Under the pieces are notes generated by a model that saw only the letters and a program-made list of their open reading frames with translations, did no database searches and had not been told where the DNA came from. A stretch of 64,000 bases of DNA, taken from assembly GCF_033366695.1 (NCBI RefSeq), contig NZ_JAOBTQ010000001.1:5642001-5706000 (forward strand), written 5' to 3'. Each line of letters starts with the position of its first letter. Positions within the stretch are counted from its first letter, which is position 1. Both the position numbers and the translations under genes were made by a program. The stretch is from Streptomyces sp. SCL15-4. Its GTDB lineage: Bacteria; Actinomycetota; Actinomycetes; Streptomycetales; Streptomycetaceae. Of the stretch, positions 18,717-31,317 are shown one piece after another.

Positions 18717-19070
18717 ATGGCCGGAGAGCCGCAGAACGACTGCCTGTTCTGCAAGATCGTCGCGGGCGAGATCCCGGCGACGATCGTCCGCGAGACAGAG
18801 ACGACCGTGGCCTTCCGGGACATAAACCCCCAGGCCCCCACGCACGTCCTGGTCATCCCCAAGGCGCACTACGAGAACGCGGCCGAACTCGCCGCGGGTG
18901 CCCCGCGGATCGCCGCCGACGTGCTCGCCGAGACCAGGGCCGTGGCCGACGCGGAGGAACTCGACAGCTACCGCCTCGTCTTCAACACCGGCAGCGGCGC
19001 CGGCCAGACCGTCTGGCACGCCCACGCCCATGTCCTCGGCGGCCGCGGCCTCCAGTGGCCCCCCGGATAG
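18717..19070 (+). CDS. HIT (histidine triad) family protein
   Basis: A 117-residue HINT-type nucleotide hydrolase/transferase. The zinc-like CLFCKIVAGEIPA N-terminus and the catalytic triad motif VWHAHAHVLGG (HxHxH) near the C-terminus are both clear. Family members hydrolyse adenosine phosphoramidates. ATG is chosen since it directly precedes MAGEPQNDCLFCK. It lies six bases upstream of RNase Z and is likely co-transcribed with it. Confidence 0.93.
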   Translation: MAGEPQNDCLFCKIVAGEIPATIVRETETTVAFRDINPQAPTHVLVIPKAHYENAAELAAGAPRIAADVLAETRAVADAEELDSYRLVFNTGSGAGQTVWHAHAHVLGGRGLQWPPG

Positions 19071-19076
19071 GCACCC

Positions 19077-19982
19077 GTGTCCGTACGCGAACTGGTGGTC
19101 CTCGGCACCGCCAGCCAGGTCCCGACCCGGCACCGCAACCACAACGGCTATCTGCTGAGGTGGGACGGCGAGGGCATCCTCTTCGACCCCGGCGAGGGCA
19201 CGCAGCGGCAGATGCTGCGCGCCGGGGTCGCCGCCCACGACCTGAACCGGATCTGCGTCACGCACTTCCACGGCGACCACTCCCTCGGCCTCGCCGGGGT
19301 CGTCCAGCGCATCAACCTGGACCAGGTGCCGCACGAGGTCACCGCGCACTATCCGCGCTCCGGCCAGCGCTTCTTCGACCGCCTGCGCTACGCGACCGCC
19401 TACCGCGAGACCGTCGGCCTGACCGAGGCCCCGGTCGACGCCGACGGCGTCATCGCGGTCACCGGGTCGTACCGCCTGGAGGCCCGTCGGCTCTCGCACC
19501 CCGTGGAGTCCTACGGCTACCGCCTCACCGAGCCCGACGGCCGCCGCATGCTGCCCGACCGGCTCGCCGCGCACGGCATCCAGGGACCGGACGTGGGCCG
19601 GCTCCAGCGCGCGGGACGGCTCGGGGACGTGCGGCTGGAGGACGTCAGCGAGGTGCGGCGCGGGCAGCGGTTCGCGTTCGTCATGGACACCCGGCTCTGC
19701 GACGGCGTGCACGCGCTGGCGGAGGGCTGTGACCTGCTGGTCATCGAGTCCACCTTCCTGGACGAGGACGCGGACCTCGCCGTCGAGCACGGGCACCTGA
19801 CGGCCGGACAGGCCGCCGCGGCGGCGCGGGACGCCGGCGTCCGGCACCTGGTGCTGACCCACTTCAGCCAGCGCTACACCGAACCCGAGGAGTTCGAGCG
19901 GCAGGCGCGGGCGGCCGGGTTCACCGGGGAGCTGACCGTGGCCCACGACCTGCTGCGGGTGCCGGTTCCGAAACGGCGGTAA
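19077..19982 (+). CDS. rnz: Ribonuclease Z
   Basis: A 301-residue MBL-fold endonuclease that removes the 3' trailer of tRNA precursors. The metal site motif is [12 protein letters not shown], with the preceding [14 protein letters not shown] and downstream LVIESTFLD and LTHFSQRY typical of RNase Z. GTG start at 19077, six bases after the HIT gene stop. Confidence 0.92.
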   Translation: MSVRELVVLGTASQVPTRHRNHNGYLLRWDGEGILFDPGEGTQRQMLRAGVAAHDLNRICVTHFHGDHSLGLAGVVQRINLDQVPHEVTAHYPRSGQRFFDRLRYATAYRETVGLTEAPVDADGVIAVTGSYRLEARRLSHPVESYGYRLTEPDGRRMLPDRLAAHGIQGPDVGRLQRAGRLGDVRLEDVSEVRRGQRFAFVMDTRLCDGVHALAEGCDLLVIESTFLDEDADLAVEHGHLTAGQAAAAARDAGVRHLVLTHFSQRYTEPEEFERQARAAGFTGELTVAHDLLRVPVPKRR

Positions 19983-20002
19983 GACGCCCGTACGATGCTT
20001 TG

Positions 20003-21007
20003 ATGCCCCTCCCGAAAGCAGAACTGCACCTCCACATCGAAGGCACTCTGGAGCCGGAGCTGGCGTTCGAGCTGGCCGCCCGCAACGGCGTGACCCTGCC
20101 GTACGCGGACACCGACGCCCTCCGCGAGGCCTACCGCTTCCAGGACCTCCAGTCCTTCCTCAACCTGTACTACGAACTGATGGCCGTCCTGCGCACCGAG
20201 GACGACTTCGCCGACCTGGCCGACGCCTACCTCGCCCGGGCCGCCGCGCAGGGCGTGCGGCACGCGGAGATCTTCTTCGACCCGCAGGCCCATGTGGCCC
20301 GGGGCGTGCCGATGGGCACGGTCGTGGAGGGGCTGTGGCGGGCGCTGGGGGAGAGCGAGGCCAACCACGGCGTCTCCACCAAGCTGATCATGTGCTTCCT
20401 GCGGGACGAGCCCGCCGAGTCGGCGCTGCTCACGCTCGAGGCCGCGCGGCCGTACCTGCACCGGATCACCGGTGTCGGCCTGGACTCCGCCGAGGTCGGG
20501 CATCCGGCGGCGAAGTTCCGGGAGGTGTTCGAGGCCGCCGCGGCGCTCGGGCTGCGCCGGGTCGCGCACGCCGGCGAGGAGGGGCCGCCGGCGTACGTCA
20601 CCGAGGTGCTGGACGTGCTGGGCGTGGAGCGCGTCGACCACGGTCTGCGCTGCATGGAGGACCCGGCGCTGGTGGAGCGGCTGGTCCGCGAGCGCATCCC
20701 GCTCACCCTGTGCCCGCTGTCCAACGTGCGCCTGCGGACCGTCGACACCCTCGCCGACCATCCTCTGCCGGCCATGCTCGACGCCGGGCTGCTGTGCACG
20801 GTCAACTCCGACGACCCGGCGTACTTCGGCGGGTACGCGGGGGACAACTTCGCGGCCGTGCACGAGAGCCTGGGCCTGTCCCGGGACCGGCTGCGCGAGC
20901 TGGCCCGCAACTCCTTCCTCGCCTCCTTCCTGGAGGACGACGAGGAGCGCAGGGCCCGGTATCTGGCCGAGGTCGACGCGTACGAGTTCGGGGACGACGT
21001 GTCGTAG
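20003..21007 (+). CDS. add: Adenosine deaminase
   Basis: A 334-residue zinc amidohydrolase. Motifs are LPKAELHLHIEGTLEPEL (metal His pair), RVAHAGEEGPPAYV (zinc His and catalytic Glu), RVDHGLRCMEDP and LCTVNSDDPAYFGG (metal Asp). It deaminates adenosine, or adenine if it is the adenine-deaminase subtype; that cannot be settled by eye. ATG at 20003, 20 bp after rnz. It ends in a long hairpin. Confidence 0.9.
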   Translation: MPLPKAELHLHIEGTLEPELAFELAARNGVTLPYADTDALREAYRFQDLQSFLNLYYELMAVLRTEDDFADLADAYLARAAAQGVRHAEIFFDPQAHVARGVPMGTVVEGLWRALGESEANHGVSTKLIMCFLRDEPAESALLTLEAARPYLHRITGVGLDSAEVGHPAAKFREVFEAAAALGLRRVAHAGEEGPPAYVTEVLDVLGVERVDHGLRCMEDPALVERLVRERIPLTLCPLSNVRLRTVDTLADHPLPAMLDAGLLCTVNSDDPAYFGGYAGDNFAAVHESLGLSRDRLRELARNSFLASFLEDDEERRARYLAEVDAYEFGDDVS

Positions 21008-21037
21008 TCCGTCCGGGACGACGTGTCGGAAGGGCCG

Positions 21038-21066
21038 CCGTGGCCGGGATGTGATCCCGGCCACGG
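21038..21066 (+). terminator. add terminator hairpin
   Basis: A 13-bp perfect stem, CCGTGGCCGGGAT / ATCCCGGCCACGG, with a GTG loop, lies 31 nt beyond the add stop. A partial T-run (GTTTG) follows. Confidence 0.8.
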
Positions 21067-21108
21067 TGTCGTTTGGGGGTGGTGCCGAAGGGAAGAACCA
21101 TCTAGCCT

Positions 21109-21128
21109 GCGTTCTCATATGTAGACGC
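21109..21128. promoter_or_regulatory. Imperfect palindrome upstream of the glucarate operon
   Basis: A 20-bp imperfect palindrome centred on CATATG with GCGT/ACGC ends sits 24 bp before the kdgD start, in the only AT-richer patch of this intergenic region. Position and form suit an operator for a GntR- or IclR-type sugar-acid regulator, none of which is encoded in the window. Confidence 0.4.
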
Positions 21129-21152
21129 AATTCATAAGAGGAGATGGTCAGC

Positions 21153-22094
21153 GTGGGTGGCGACCCGGGTCCGCAGGACGTGGCGCGACGGCTGCGGGAG
21201 GGCATGGCACGGGGCGTGCTCTCCTTTCCCCTCACGGCCTTCCACGACGACGGCACCCTCGACGCCGACGGCTTCCGCGCGCATGTCGCCGACCGGATCG
21301 CCACGGCGCCCGGCGCCCTCTTCCCGGCCTGCGGCACCGGCGAGTTCTTCTCGCTGGACGAGGACGAGTACCGCACGGTCGTCACCGTCGCCGTCCGCGA
21401 GGCGGCCGGCCGGGTGCCCGTCGTGGCCGGCACCGGATACGGCTGGGCGCAGGCCGCCCGGTTCGCGCGGATCGCCGAGGAGGCCGGCGCCGACGCCCTG
21501 CTCGTGCTGCCGCACTACCTCACCGAGGCACCGCAGGACGGCCTCGCCGCCCAGCTGGAGCACCTAGCCGCCCGCACCCGGCTGCCGCTCGTCGCCTACC
21601 AGCGCGGCCAGGTCGCCTACACCGCCGGCACCCTGCGGCGCGTCGCCCGGATCCCGAACGTCATCGGCCTCAAGGACGGCCACAGCGACCTGGACCGGCT
21701 CCAGCGCCTCACCCTGGCCGCGCCCGACGGCTTCCTCTTCTTCAACGGCGCCGCCACCGCCGAGATCCAGGCCCGGGCCTACGCCGCCGTCGGCGTCCCC
21801 GCCTACTCCTCCGCCGTGCACGCCTTCGCCCCGGAGATCGCCGGCGCCTTCTTCGCCGCGCTCCGCGCCGGCGACCACGGCACCGTCGACGAACTGCTGC
21901 GCGGCTTCTACGTCCCGTTCGTCGAACTCCGCGACCGCGCGCCCGGATACGCCGTGTCCCTGGTCAAGGCGGCGGCCCGGCTGCGCGGCCACCGGGTCGG
22001 GCCGGTGCGCGCCCCGCTCGCCGATCCGGCGCCCGCCGACCTCGCCGACCTCAAGGCCCTCCTGACCGCCGGACTCGACCTCGTAGGAGCCTGA
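21153..22094 (+). CDS. kdgD: 5-dehydro-4-deoxyglucarate dehydratase
   Basis: A DapA-superfamily aldolase-fold enzyme of 313 residues that dehydrates and decarboxylates 5-keto-4-deoxy-glucarate to 2-oxoglutarate semialdehyde. Marks are VLSFPLTAFHDDGTLD at the N-terminus, FPACGTGEFFSLDEDEY, LPLVAYQRG (Tyr) and VIGLKDGHSDLDRLQ with the Schiff-base Lys. GTG at 21153 is preferred because GAGGAG ends nine bases upstream; an in-frame ATG at 21144 abuts that ribosome binding site. It lies three bases before gudD. Confidence 0.9.
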   Translation: MGGDPGPQDVARRLREGMARGVLSFPLTAFHDDGTLDADGFRAHVADRIATAPGALFPACGTGEFFSLDEDEYRTVVTVAVREAAGRVPVVAGTGYGWAQAARFARIAEEAGADALLVLPHYLTEAPQDGLAAQLEHLAARTRLPLVAYQRGQVAYTAGTLRRVARIPNVIGLKDGHSDLDRLQRLTLAAPDGFLFFNGAATAEIQARAYAAVGVPAYSSAVHAFAPEIAGAFFAALRAGDHGTVDELLRGFYVPFVELRDRAPGYAVSLVKAAARLRGHRVGPVRAPLADPAPADLADLKALLTAGLDLVGA

Positions 22095-22096
22095 CT

Positions 22097-23386
22097 GTGA
22101 CCCGTGACCTGACCATCACCGAGGTGCGGCTGACGCCGATCCTGGTCGCCGACCCGCCGCTGCTCAACACCCAGGGCGTGCACCAGCCGTACACCCCCCG
22201 GCTGATCGTGGAGATCGTCACCGCGGACGGGATCACCGGGCTCGGCGAGACCTACGGCGACGCGAAGTACCTGGAGCCGGCCCGGGCGCTGGCCGCACGG
22301 GTCACGGGACGCTCGGTCATGGATGTGAACGGACTGTTCGGGATCGACCTCGCCGTGGACGCCTCCCGGGTCGAGAGCGGGACGGACGCGGGCGGGCTGC
22401 GCGGTGTGCAGACCGCGGACAAGCTGCGGCTGTCGGTGCTGTCCGCCTTCGAGGTCGCCTGCCTCGACGCCCAGGGCAAGGCGCTCGGCCTGCCCGTGCA
22501 CGCGCTGCTCGGCGGCAAGGTCCGCGACGCCGTCGAGTACAGCGCCTACCTCTTCTACAAGTGGGACGGGCATCCGGCGGGCGTCCGCGCCGAGCCGGAC
22601 GAGTGGGGCGCCGCGCTCGACCCGGCCGGAGTGGTCGAACAGGCCCGCCGGCTGCGCGAGCGGCACGGCTTCGGCTCGTTCAAGCTCAAGGGCGGGGTCT
22701 TCCCGCCCGAGCGGGAGATCGCCGCCGTCCGCGCCCTCGCCGAGGCCTTCCCCGGACACCCGCTGCGGCTCGACCCCAACGGCGCCTGGTCGGTCGCCAC
22801 GTCGCTGAAGGTCGCCGATGAGCTGGGGGACGTCCTCGAATACCTGGAGGACCCGGCGCTCGGCACGGCCGCCATGGCCGAGGTGGCCGCCGGCACCGAC
22901 GTGCCGCTGGCCACCAACATGTGCGTGACCACCTTCGGCGAGATCAAGGAGGCGTTCACCAAGGACGCCGTCCAGGTCGTCCTGTCCGACCACCACTACT
23001 GGGGCGGGCTGCGCAACACCCAGCGGCTCGCCGCGATCTGCGCCGCCTTCGGGGTCGGGGTGTCCATGCACTCCAACACCCACCTCGGCATCAGCCTCGC
23101 CGCGATGACCCAGGTGGCGGCCACGGTCCCGGATCTCCATCACGCCTGCGACTCCCACTACCCCTGGCAGTCCGAGGACGTCCTCACCGAGCGGATCGCC
23201 TTCGACGGCGGCCGGGTCGCGGTGTCCGACGCGCCCGGCCTCGGCGTCGAACTGGACCGGGAGGAACTGGCCCGGCTGCACCGGCGCTGGACCGAGGACG
23301 ACGGCGCGCTGCGGGACAGGGACGACGCGGCGGCGATGCGCGTCGCCGACCCCGCCTGGCGCACCCCGGCGATGCCCCGCTGGTGA
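22097..23386 (+). CDS. gudD: Glucarate dehydratase
   Basis: A 429-residue enolase-superfamily enzyme that converts D-glucarate to 5-keto-4-deoxy-D-glucarate, the substrate of the upstream gene product. Active-site pieces are visible in order: FGSFKLKGG (KxK bases), RLDPNGAW (metal Asp), EYLEDPA (metal Glu), the SDHHYWGG segment and SMHSNTHLGIS. GTG start, three bases downstream of kdgD, so the two form one operon. Confidence 0.9.
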   Translation: MTRDLTITEVRLTPILVADPPLLNTQGVHQPYTPRLIVEIVTADGITGLGETYGDAKYLEPARALAARVTGRSVMDVNGLFGIDLAVDASRVESGTDAGGLRGVQTADKLRLSVLSAFEVACLDAQGKALGLPVHALLGGKVRDAVEYSAYLFYKWDGHPAGVRAEPDEWGAALDPAGVVEQARRLRERHGFGSFKLKGGVFPPEREIAAVRALAEAFPGHPLRLDPNGAWSVATSLKVADELGDVLEYLEDPALGTAAMAEVAAGTDVPLATNMCVTTFGEIKEAFTKDAVQVVLSDHHYWGGLRNTQRLAAICAAFGVGVSMHSNTHLGISLAAMTQVAATVPDLHHACDSHYPWQSEDVLTERIAFDGGRVAVSDAPGLGVELDREELARLHRRWTEDDGALRDRDDAAAMRVADPAWRTPAMPRW

Positions 23387-23478
23387 CCCGCCGGGCCCCG
23401 GCGATGACCCGCCCCCGGCGTCCCGGCGCGTGACCTGGTGCACACTGGCCAGAACCGCACCACGCCAGGGAGCGCACC

Positions 23479-24636
23479 GTGACGCCGTCGCACACCCTCA
23501 CCGGAGAGGAACCGGAACACCTCACCCGGGCAGCGCGCCGCCGGGTCCACGTCGACCCGCTCGCCGCGCTGCGCGCACCCGGCGACCCGCCCTGGGACGT
23601 CTACCTCACCGGCACGGTCTTCCTCGACATCATCTTCACCGGCCTGGAGTCGGCGCCGGTGCGCGGCACCGAGTCCTGGGCCCGGGGCATGGGCTCCAGC
23701 CCCGGCGGGGTCGCCAACATGGCCGCCGCCCTGGCCCGGCTCGGCCTGCGCACCGCGCTCGCCGCCGCGTTCGGCGACGACCACTACGGCGAGTACTGCT
23801 GGGACGCGCTGGAACGGGGCGAGGGCATCGACCTCTCGGCCTCCCGGACCGTCCCCGGCTGGCACTCCCCGGTGACCGTCTCCATGGCCTACGAGGGCGA
23901 GCGGACCATGGTCTCGCACGGGCACGAGCCGCCGCCCGAGGCCGTTTTCGGCCAGGACGGCCTCCCCGCCCGGCCGCCCCGCGCGCGAGCCGCCGTCGCC
24001 TCCCTCACCCCCGGCCGCGGCGCCCCGTGGATCGCCGAGGCCGCCCGCGCGGGCACCCGGATCTTCGCCGACGTCGGCTGGGACGAGACGGGCGCGTGGG
24101 ACCTGTCCGGCCTGCCCGACCTCCGGCACTGCGAGGCGTTCCTGCCCAACGCCGAGGAGGCCCGGCGCTACACCGGCGCCGACTGTCCCCGGGCCGCCGC
24201 GCACGCGCTCACCGCCTATGTGCCGGTGGCCGTGGTGACCCTCGGCGAGGAGGGCGCCTACGCGGTGGACCGGCGCACCGGAGAGGCCGCCGAGGTGCCC
24301 GCGATCGCCGTGGAGGCGCTGGACCCGACCGGGGCCGGGGACGTGTTCGTCGCCGGGTTCGTGACCGGTTCCCTGGCCGGCTGGCCGCTGGCCGACCGGC
24401 TGGCCTTCGCCGGGCTCACCGCCGCGCTGTCGGTGCAGGAGTTCGGCGGCTCGCTGTCCGCGCCCGGCTGGTCGGAGATCGGCGCCTGGTGGCGCAAGGT
24501 CCAGTCGCTGCCCGGACAGGACCCGATGGCGCTGCGCCGGTACGCCTTCCTGGAGGACCTCGTCCCGAAGCGGCTGGACCGGCCCTGGCCGCTGCGCCGG
24601 GCCGTGCCGACCATCGGGTTCGGCCGCTCGGCCTGA
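23479..24636 (+). CDS. PfkB-family carbohydrate kinase
   Basis: A 385-residue ribokinase-family kinase. The N-terminal glycine motif is SSPGGVANMAAALARLGLRT and the C-terminal catalytic motif is ALDPTGAGDVFVAGF, whose Asp is the general base. The N-terminus has about 40 extra residues relative to ribokinase. The substrate is not deducible; proximity to the glucarate genes suggests a sugar or sugar acid, but a 92-bp gap separates it from gudD and the pathway to 2-oxoglutarate needs no kinase. GTG start. Confidence 0.8.
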   Translation: MTPSHTLTGEEPEHLTRAARRRVHVDPLAALRAPGDPPWDVYLTGTVFLDIIFTGLESAPVRGTESWARGMGSSPGGVANMAAALARLGLRTALAAAFGDDHYGEYCWDALERGEGIDLSASRTVPGWHSPVTVSMAYEGERTMVSHGHEPPPEAVFGQDGLPARPPRARAAVASLTPGRGAPWIAEAARAGTRIFADVGWDETGAWDLSGLPDLRHCEAFLPNAEEARRYTGADCPRAAAHALTAYVPVAVVTLGEEGAYAVDRRTGEAAEVPAIAVEALDPTGAGDVFVAGFVTGSLAGWPLADRLAFAGLTAALSVQEFGGSLSAPGWSEIGAWWRKVQSLPGQDPMALRRYAFLEDLVPKRLDRPWPLRRAVPTIGFGRSA

Positions 24637-24765
24637 GGCCCGGAAAATGGTCATAGGAAAAGCCCTACGGCGTTGTCGGCCCCCCGTCGTACCCTGGACA
24701 GTGCGAGGCCGCCCTCAGCCGTGCGGCCGTGACGAGGAGGAAGCGCAGGCCTTCAGCGCCGGCCC

Positions 24766-25848
<1,083 letters not shown>

Positions 25849-25860
25849 ACCAGCACGACC

Positions 25861-26358
25861 ATGTCGATCGACGTCAACAACGAGTCCGGCACCGAGGTAG
25901 ACGAGCAGGCGATCCTGGACATCGCCCGCTACGCGCTCGCGCGGATGCGCATCCACCCGCTCTCCGAGCTCTCGGTGATCGTCGTGGACGCCGACGCCAT
26001 GGAGCAGCTGCACATCCAGTGGATGGACCTGCCGGGCCCCACCGATGTCATGTCGTTCCCGATGGACGAGCTGCGGCCGCCGTCCAAGGACGACGACGAG
26101 CCGCCGCAGGGGCTGCTCGGGGACATCGTGCTGTGCCCGGAGGTCGCCGCCCGGCAGGGCGCCGAGGCGCCCACCGGGCACTCCATGGACGAGGAGCTCC
26201 AGCTCCTCACCGTCCACGGCGTGCTGCACCTGCTCGGCTACGACCACGAGGAGCCCGACGAGAAGGCCGAGATGTTCGGGCTCCAGGCCGCCATCGTGGA
26301 CGGCTGGCGGGCCGAGCGCGGCCTGACCGGCCCGTCCCCGGCGCCGACCGTCTCGTAA
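25861..26358 (+). CDS. ybeY: Endoribonuclease YbeY (rRNA maturation)
   Basis: A 165-residue zinc RNase needed for 16S rRNA 3' maturation and ribosome quality control. The hallmark is [16 protein letters not shown] (HxxxHxxxxxH), with the upstream [14 protein letters not shown] segment. Starts 12 bp after phoH and ends nine bases before the CBS protein gene, indicating an operon. Confidence 0.95.
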   Translation: MSIDVNNESGTEVDEQAILDIARYALARMRIHPLSELSVIVVDADAMEQLHIQWMDLPGPTDVMSFPMDELRPPSKDDDEPPQGLLGDIVLCPEVAARQGAEAPTGHSMDEELQLLTVHGVLHLLGYDHEEPDEKAEMFGLQAAIVDGWRAERGLTGPSPAPTVS

Positions 26359-26367
26359 GCGGGCCGC

Positions 26368-27669
26368 ATGTCCGCTCAGCTCGTGCTCGGCGCGATCGCG
26401 CTGACCGTCGTGGCCTGGCTCGCCGCCTGCGCGGAGGCGGGCCTCGCCCGTGTCTCCAGCTTCCGCGCCGAGGAGGCCGTGAAGTCCGGCCGGCGGGGCA
26501 GCGCCCGACTGGCCCAGATCGCCGCCGACCCCACCCGCTATCTGAACGTGGCCCTGCTGGTCCGCGTGGCCTGCGAGATGGCCGCCGCGGCCCTGGTCAC
26601 CTACGCCTGCCTCCAGGAGTTCTCCGCCACCTGGCAGGCCCTGCTGGTCGCCATCGGCGTCATGGTCCTGGTGTCGTACGTCGCCGTCGGCGTCTCCCCG
26701 CGCACCATCGGCCGCCAGCACCCGCTGCACACCGCGACCGCGGCGGCCTACGTGCTGCTGCCGCTGGCCCGGATCATGGGCCCGGTGCCCTCCCTGCTGA
26801 TCCTCATCGGCAACGCCCTCACGCCCGGCAAGGGCTTCCGGCACGGCCCCTTCGCCTCCGAGGCGGAGCTGCGCGCGCTGGTCGACCTCGCCGAGAAGGA
26901 GTCGCTGATCGAGGACGAGGAGCGCCGGATGGTGCACTCGGTGTTCGAGCTGGGCGACACCCTGGTGCGCGAGGTGATGGTGCCGCGCACCGACCTGGTC
27001 ACCATCGAGCGCTTCAAGACCATCCGCCAGGCCCTCACCCTGGCCCTCCGGTCCGGCTTCTCGCGGATACCGGTCACCGGTGAGAGCGAGGACGACATCG
27101 TCGGGATCGTGTATCTGAAGGACCTGGTCCGCAAGACGCACATCAGCCGGGAGGCGGAGGGCGACCTGGTGTCCACGGCGATGCGTCCGGCCGTGTTCGT
27201 GCCCGACACCAAGAACGCCGGCGACCTGCTGCGCGAGATGCAGAAGGAACGCAACCACGTCGCCGTCGTCATCGACGAGTACGGCGGCACCGCCGGCATC
27301 GTCACCATCGAGGACATCCTGGAGGAGATCGTCGGCGAGATCACCGACGAGTACGACCGGGAGCTGCCGCCCGTGGAGGATCTCGGCGACGACCGGTTCC
27401 GGGTCACCGCCCGCCTGGACATCACCGACCTCGGCGAGCTGTACGGCCTGGAGGAGTACGACGACGAGGACGTGGAGACCGTCGGCGGACTGCTCGCCAA
27501 GGCGCTCGGCCGCGTGCCCATCGCCGGTGCGTCCGCCGAGGTCCCGCTGCCCGACGAACGCGTGCTGCGGCTGACCGCGGAGGCCGCGGCGGGCCGCCGG
27601 AACAAGATCGTCACGGTGCTGGTCGAGCCGGTTCCGGTGCCGGTCGCCGAGGAGGAGAAGGCCGAGTGA
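26368..27669 (+). CDS. CNNM/CorC-type membrane protein with CBS domains (hemolysin family)
   Basis: A 433-residue protein with an N-terminal DUF21 membrane domain (about residues 1-180, three to four hydrophobic helices), a paired CBS domain block (VREVMVPRTDLVTIE to HVAVVIDEYGGTAGIVTIED) and a C-terminal CorC/HlyC domain (VTARLDITDLGELYG). Relatives are implicated in magnesium or cobalt efflux; the old hemolysin name is historical. ATG start. The last four bases overlap the next gene. Confidence 0.9.
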   Translation: MSAQLVLGAIALTVVAWLAACAEAGLARVSSFRAEEAVKSGRRGSARLAQIAADPTRYLNVALLVRVACEMAAAALVTYACLQEFSATWQALLVAIGVMVLVSYVAVGVSPRTIGRQHPLHTATAAAYVLLPLARIMGPVPSLLILIGNALTPGKGFRHGPFASEAELRALVDLAEKESLIEDEERRMVHSVFELGDTLVREVMVPRTDLVTIERFKTIRQALTLALRSGFSRIPVTGESEDDIVGIVYLKDLVRKTHISREAEGDLVSTAMRPAVFVPDTKNAGDLLREMQKERNHVAVVIDEYGGTAGIVTIEDILEEIVGEITDEYDRELPPVEDLGDDRFRVTARLDITDLGELYGLEEYDDEDVETVGGLLAKALGRVPIAGASAEVPLPDERVLRLTAEAAAGRRNKIVTVLVEPVPVPVAEEEKAE

Positions 27670-28025
27670 CCCCCGAGGAGCTGCGCGCGCTGTGCCTCTC
27701 CTTCAACGCGGCGGTGGAGGACTTCCCGTTCGGCCCGGAGTTCTCGGTGTTCAAGGTGCTGGGCAGGATGTTCGCCCTGACGGCCCTGGACGCGCGGCCC
27801 CTGACGGTCAACCTCAAGTGCGACCCGGAGGACGCGGTCCGGCTGCGCGGCGAGCACGAGGGCCTGATCGTCCCGGGCTGGCACATGAACAAGCGGCACT
27901 GGAACACGGTGACGGCCGACGGGGCACTGCCGGACCGGCTGGTCCGGGAACTGGTCGAGGACTCCTACGACCTGGTCGTGGCGGGCCTGCCGAGGGCGGA
28001 GCGGCTCCGCCTCGACCGGCCCTGA
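27666..28025 (+). CDS. MmcQ/YjbR family protein
   Basis: A 119-residue YjbR-fold protein. It has the conserved opening LRALCLSFNAAVEDFPFGPE, the KVLGRMFALTALDARPLTVNLKC core cut across two strands, and the terminal HWNTVTADGALPDRLVRELVEDSYDLV. The fold is DNA-binding-like, but no function is established. GTG start overlapping the CBS protein stop (GTGA), so translationally coupled. Confidence 0.85.
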   Translation: MTPEELRALCLSFNAAVEDFPFGPEFSVFKVLGRMFALTALDARPLTVNLKCDPEDAVRLRGEHEGLIVPGWHMNKRHWNTVTADGALPDRLVRELVEDSYDLVVAGLPRAERLRLDRP

Positions 28026-28073
28026 CGGCACCCGTGCCGGGGCGAGGCCGCCGCGCCTTCGTATGCTCGGGGC

Positions 28074-28427
28074 ATGACCGAGAGCACCGGGCTTGACCCC
28101 GAGGACCGCAAGATCGTCACCCTGGCCCGTTCCGCGCGGGCCCGCAACGTCGTGCCCGAGGGGGCGGCCGTCCGGGACGAGACCGGGCGCACCTATGTCG
28201 CCGGGACGGTGGAGCTGCCCTCGCTGAGGCTGAGCGCGCTGCGGACCGCCGTCGCGATGGCCGCGGCCTCGGGGGCGCGGTCCCTGGAGGCGGCGGCCGT
28301 GGTGAGCGACGCGGACTCGGTACCGCCCGAGGACCTGTCGGCCGTGGCCGACCTCGGCGGAACCGGGACCCCCGTCCTGCTCGCCGCCCCCGACGGCACG
28401 GTCCGCGTCACGGTCCCGGCCACCTGA
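28074..28427 (+). CDS. Cytidine deaminase-like protein lacking the zinc site
   Basis: A 117-residue protein aligned by eye with cytidine deaminases: EDRKIVTLARSARARN, then AAVRDETGRTYVAGTVELPS in place of the usual GxNVEN strand, then LSALRTAVAMAAASGARSLEA where the catalytic C/HAE helix should be. There is no cysteine and no histidine anywhere in the protein, so the deaminase zinc site cannot form. It lies where Streptomyces genomes carry a cytidine deaminase gene before era. It is probably a non-catalytic homologue. ATG start. Confidence 0.75.
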   Translation: MTESTGLDPEDRKIVTLARSARARNVVPEGAAVRDETGRTYVAGTVELPSLRLSALRTAVAMAAASGARSLEAAAVVSDADSVPPEDLSAVADLGGTGTPVLLAAPDGTVRVTVPAT

Positions 28428-28435
28428 CACACCTC

Positions 28436-28487
28436 GGACGCCGGCCGGGCGGACCGCGCAAGCGGCTGCGCGCCCGCCCGGTGTCCG
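28436..28487. terminator. Convergent terminator hairpin
   Basis: CCGGGCGG (28445-28452) pairs with CCGCCCGG (28474-28481), with flanking CGGAC / GTCCG extending the stem. It lies between the plus-strand deaminase-like gene and the minus-strand glnB, and could serve both. Confidence 0.6.
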
Positions 28488-28543
28488 TCGCGCCCGGCGG
28501 GACCCGGCGCGGGGTGCTCCGGGTGCGATCGGTGCGCCGCTGG

Positions 28544-31314
<2,771 letters not shown>

Positions 31315-31317
31315 CCC

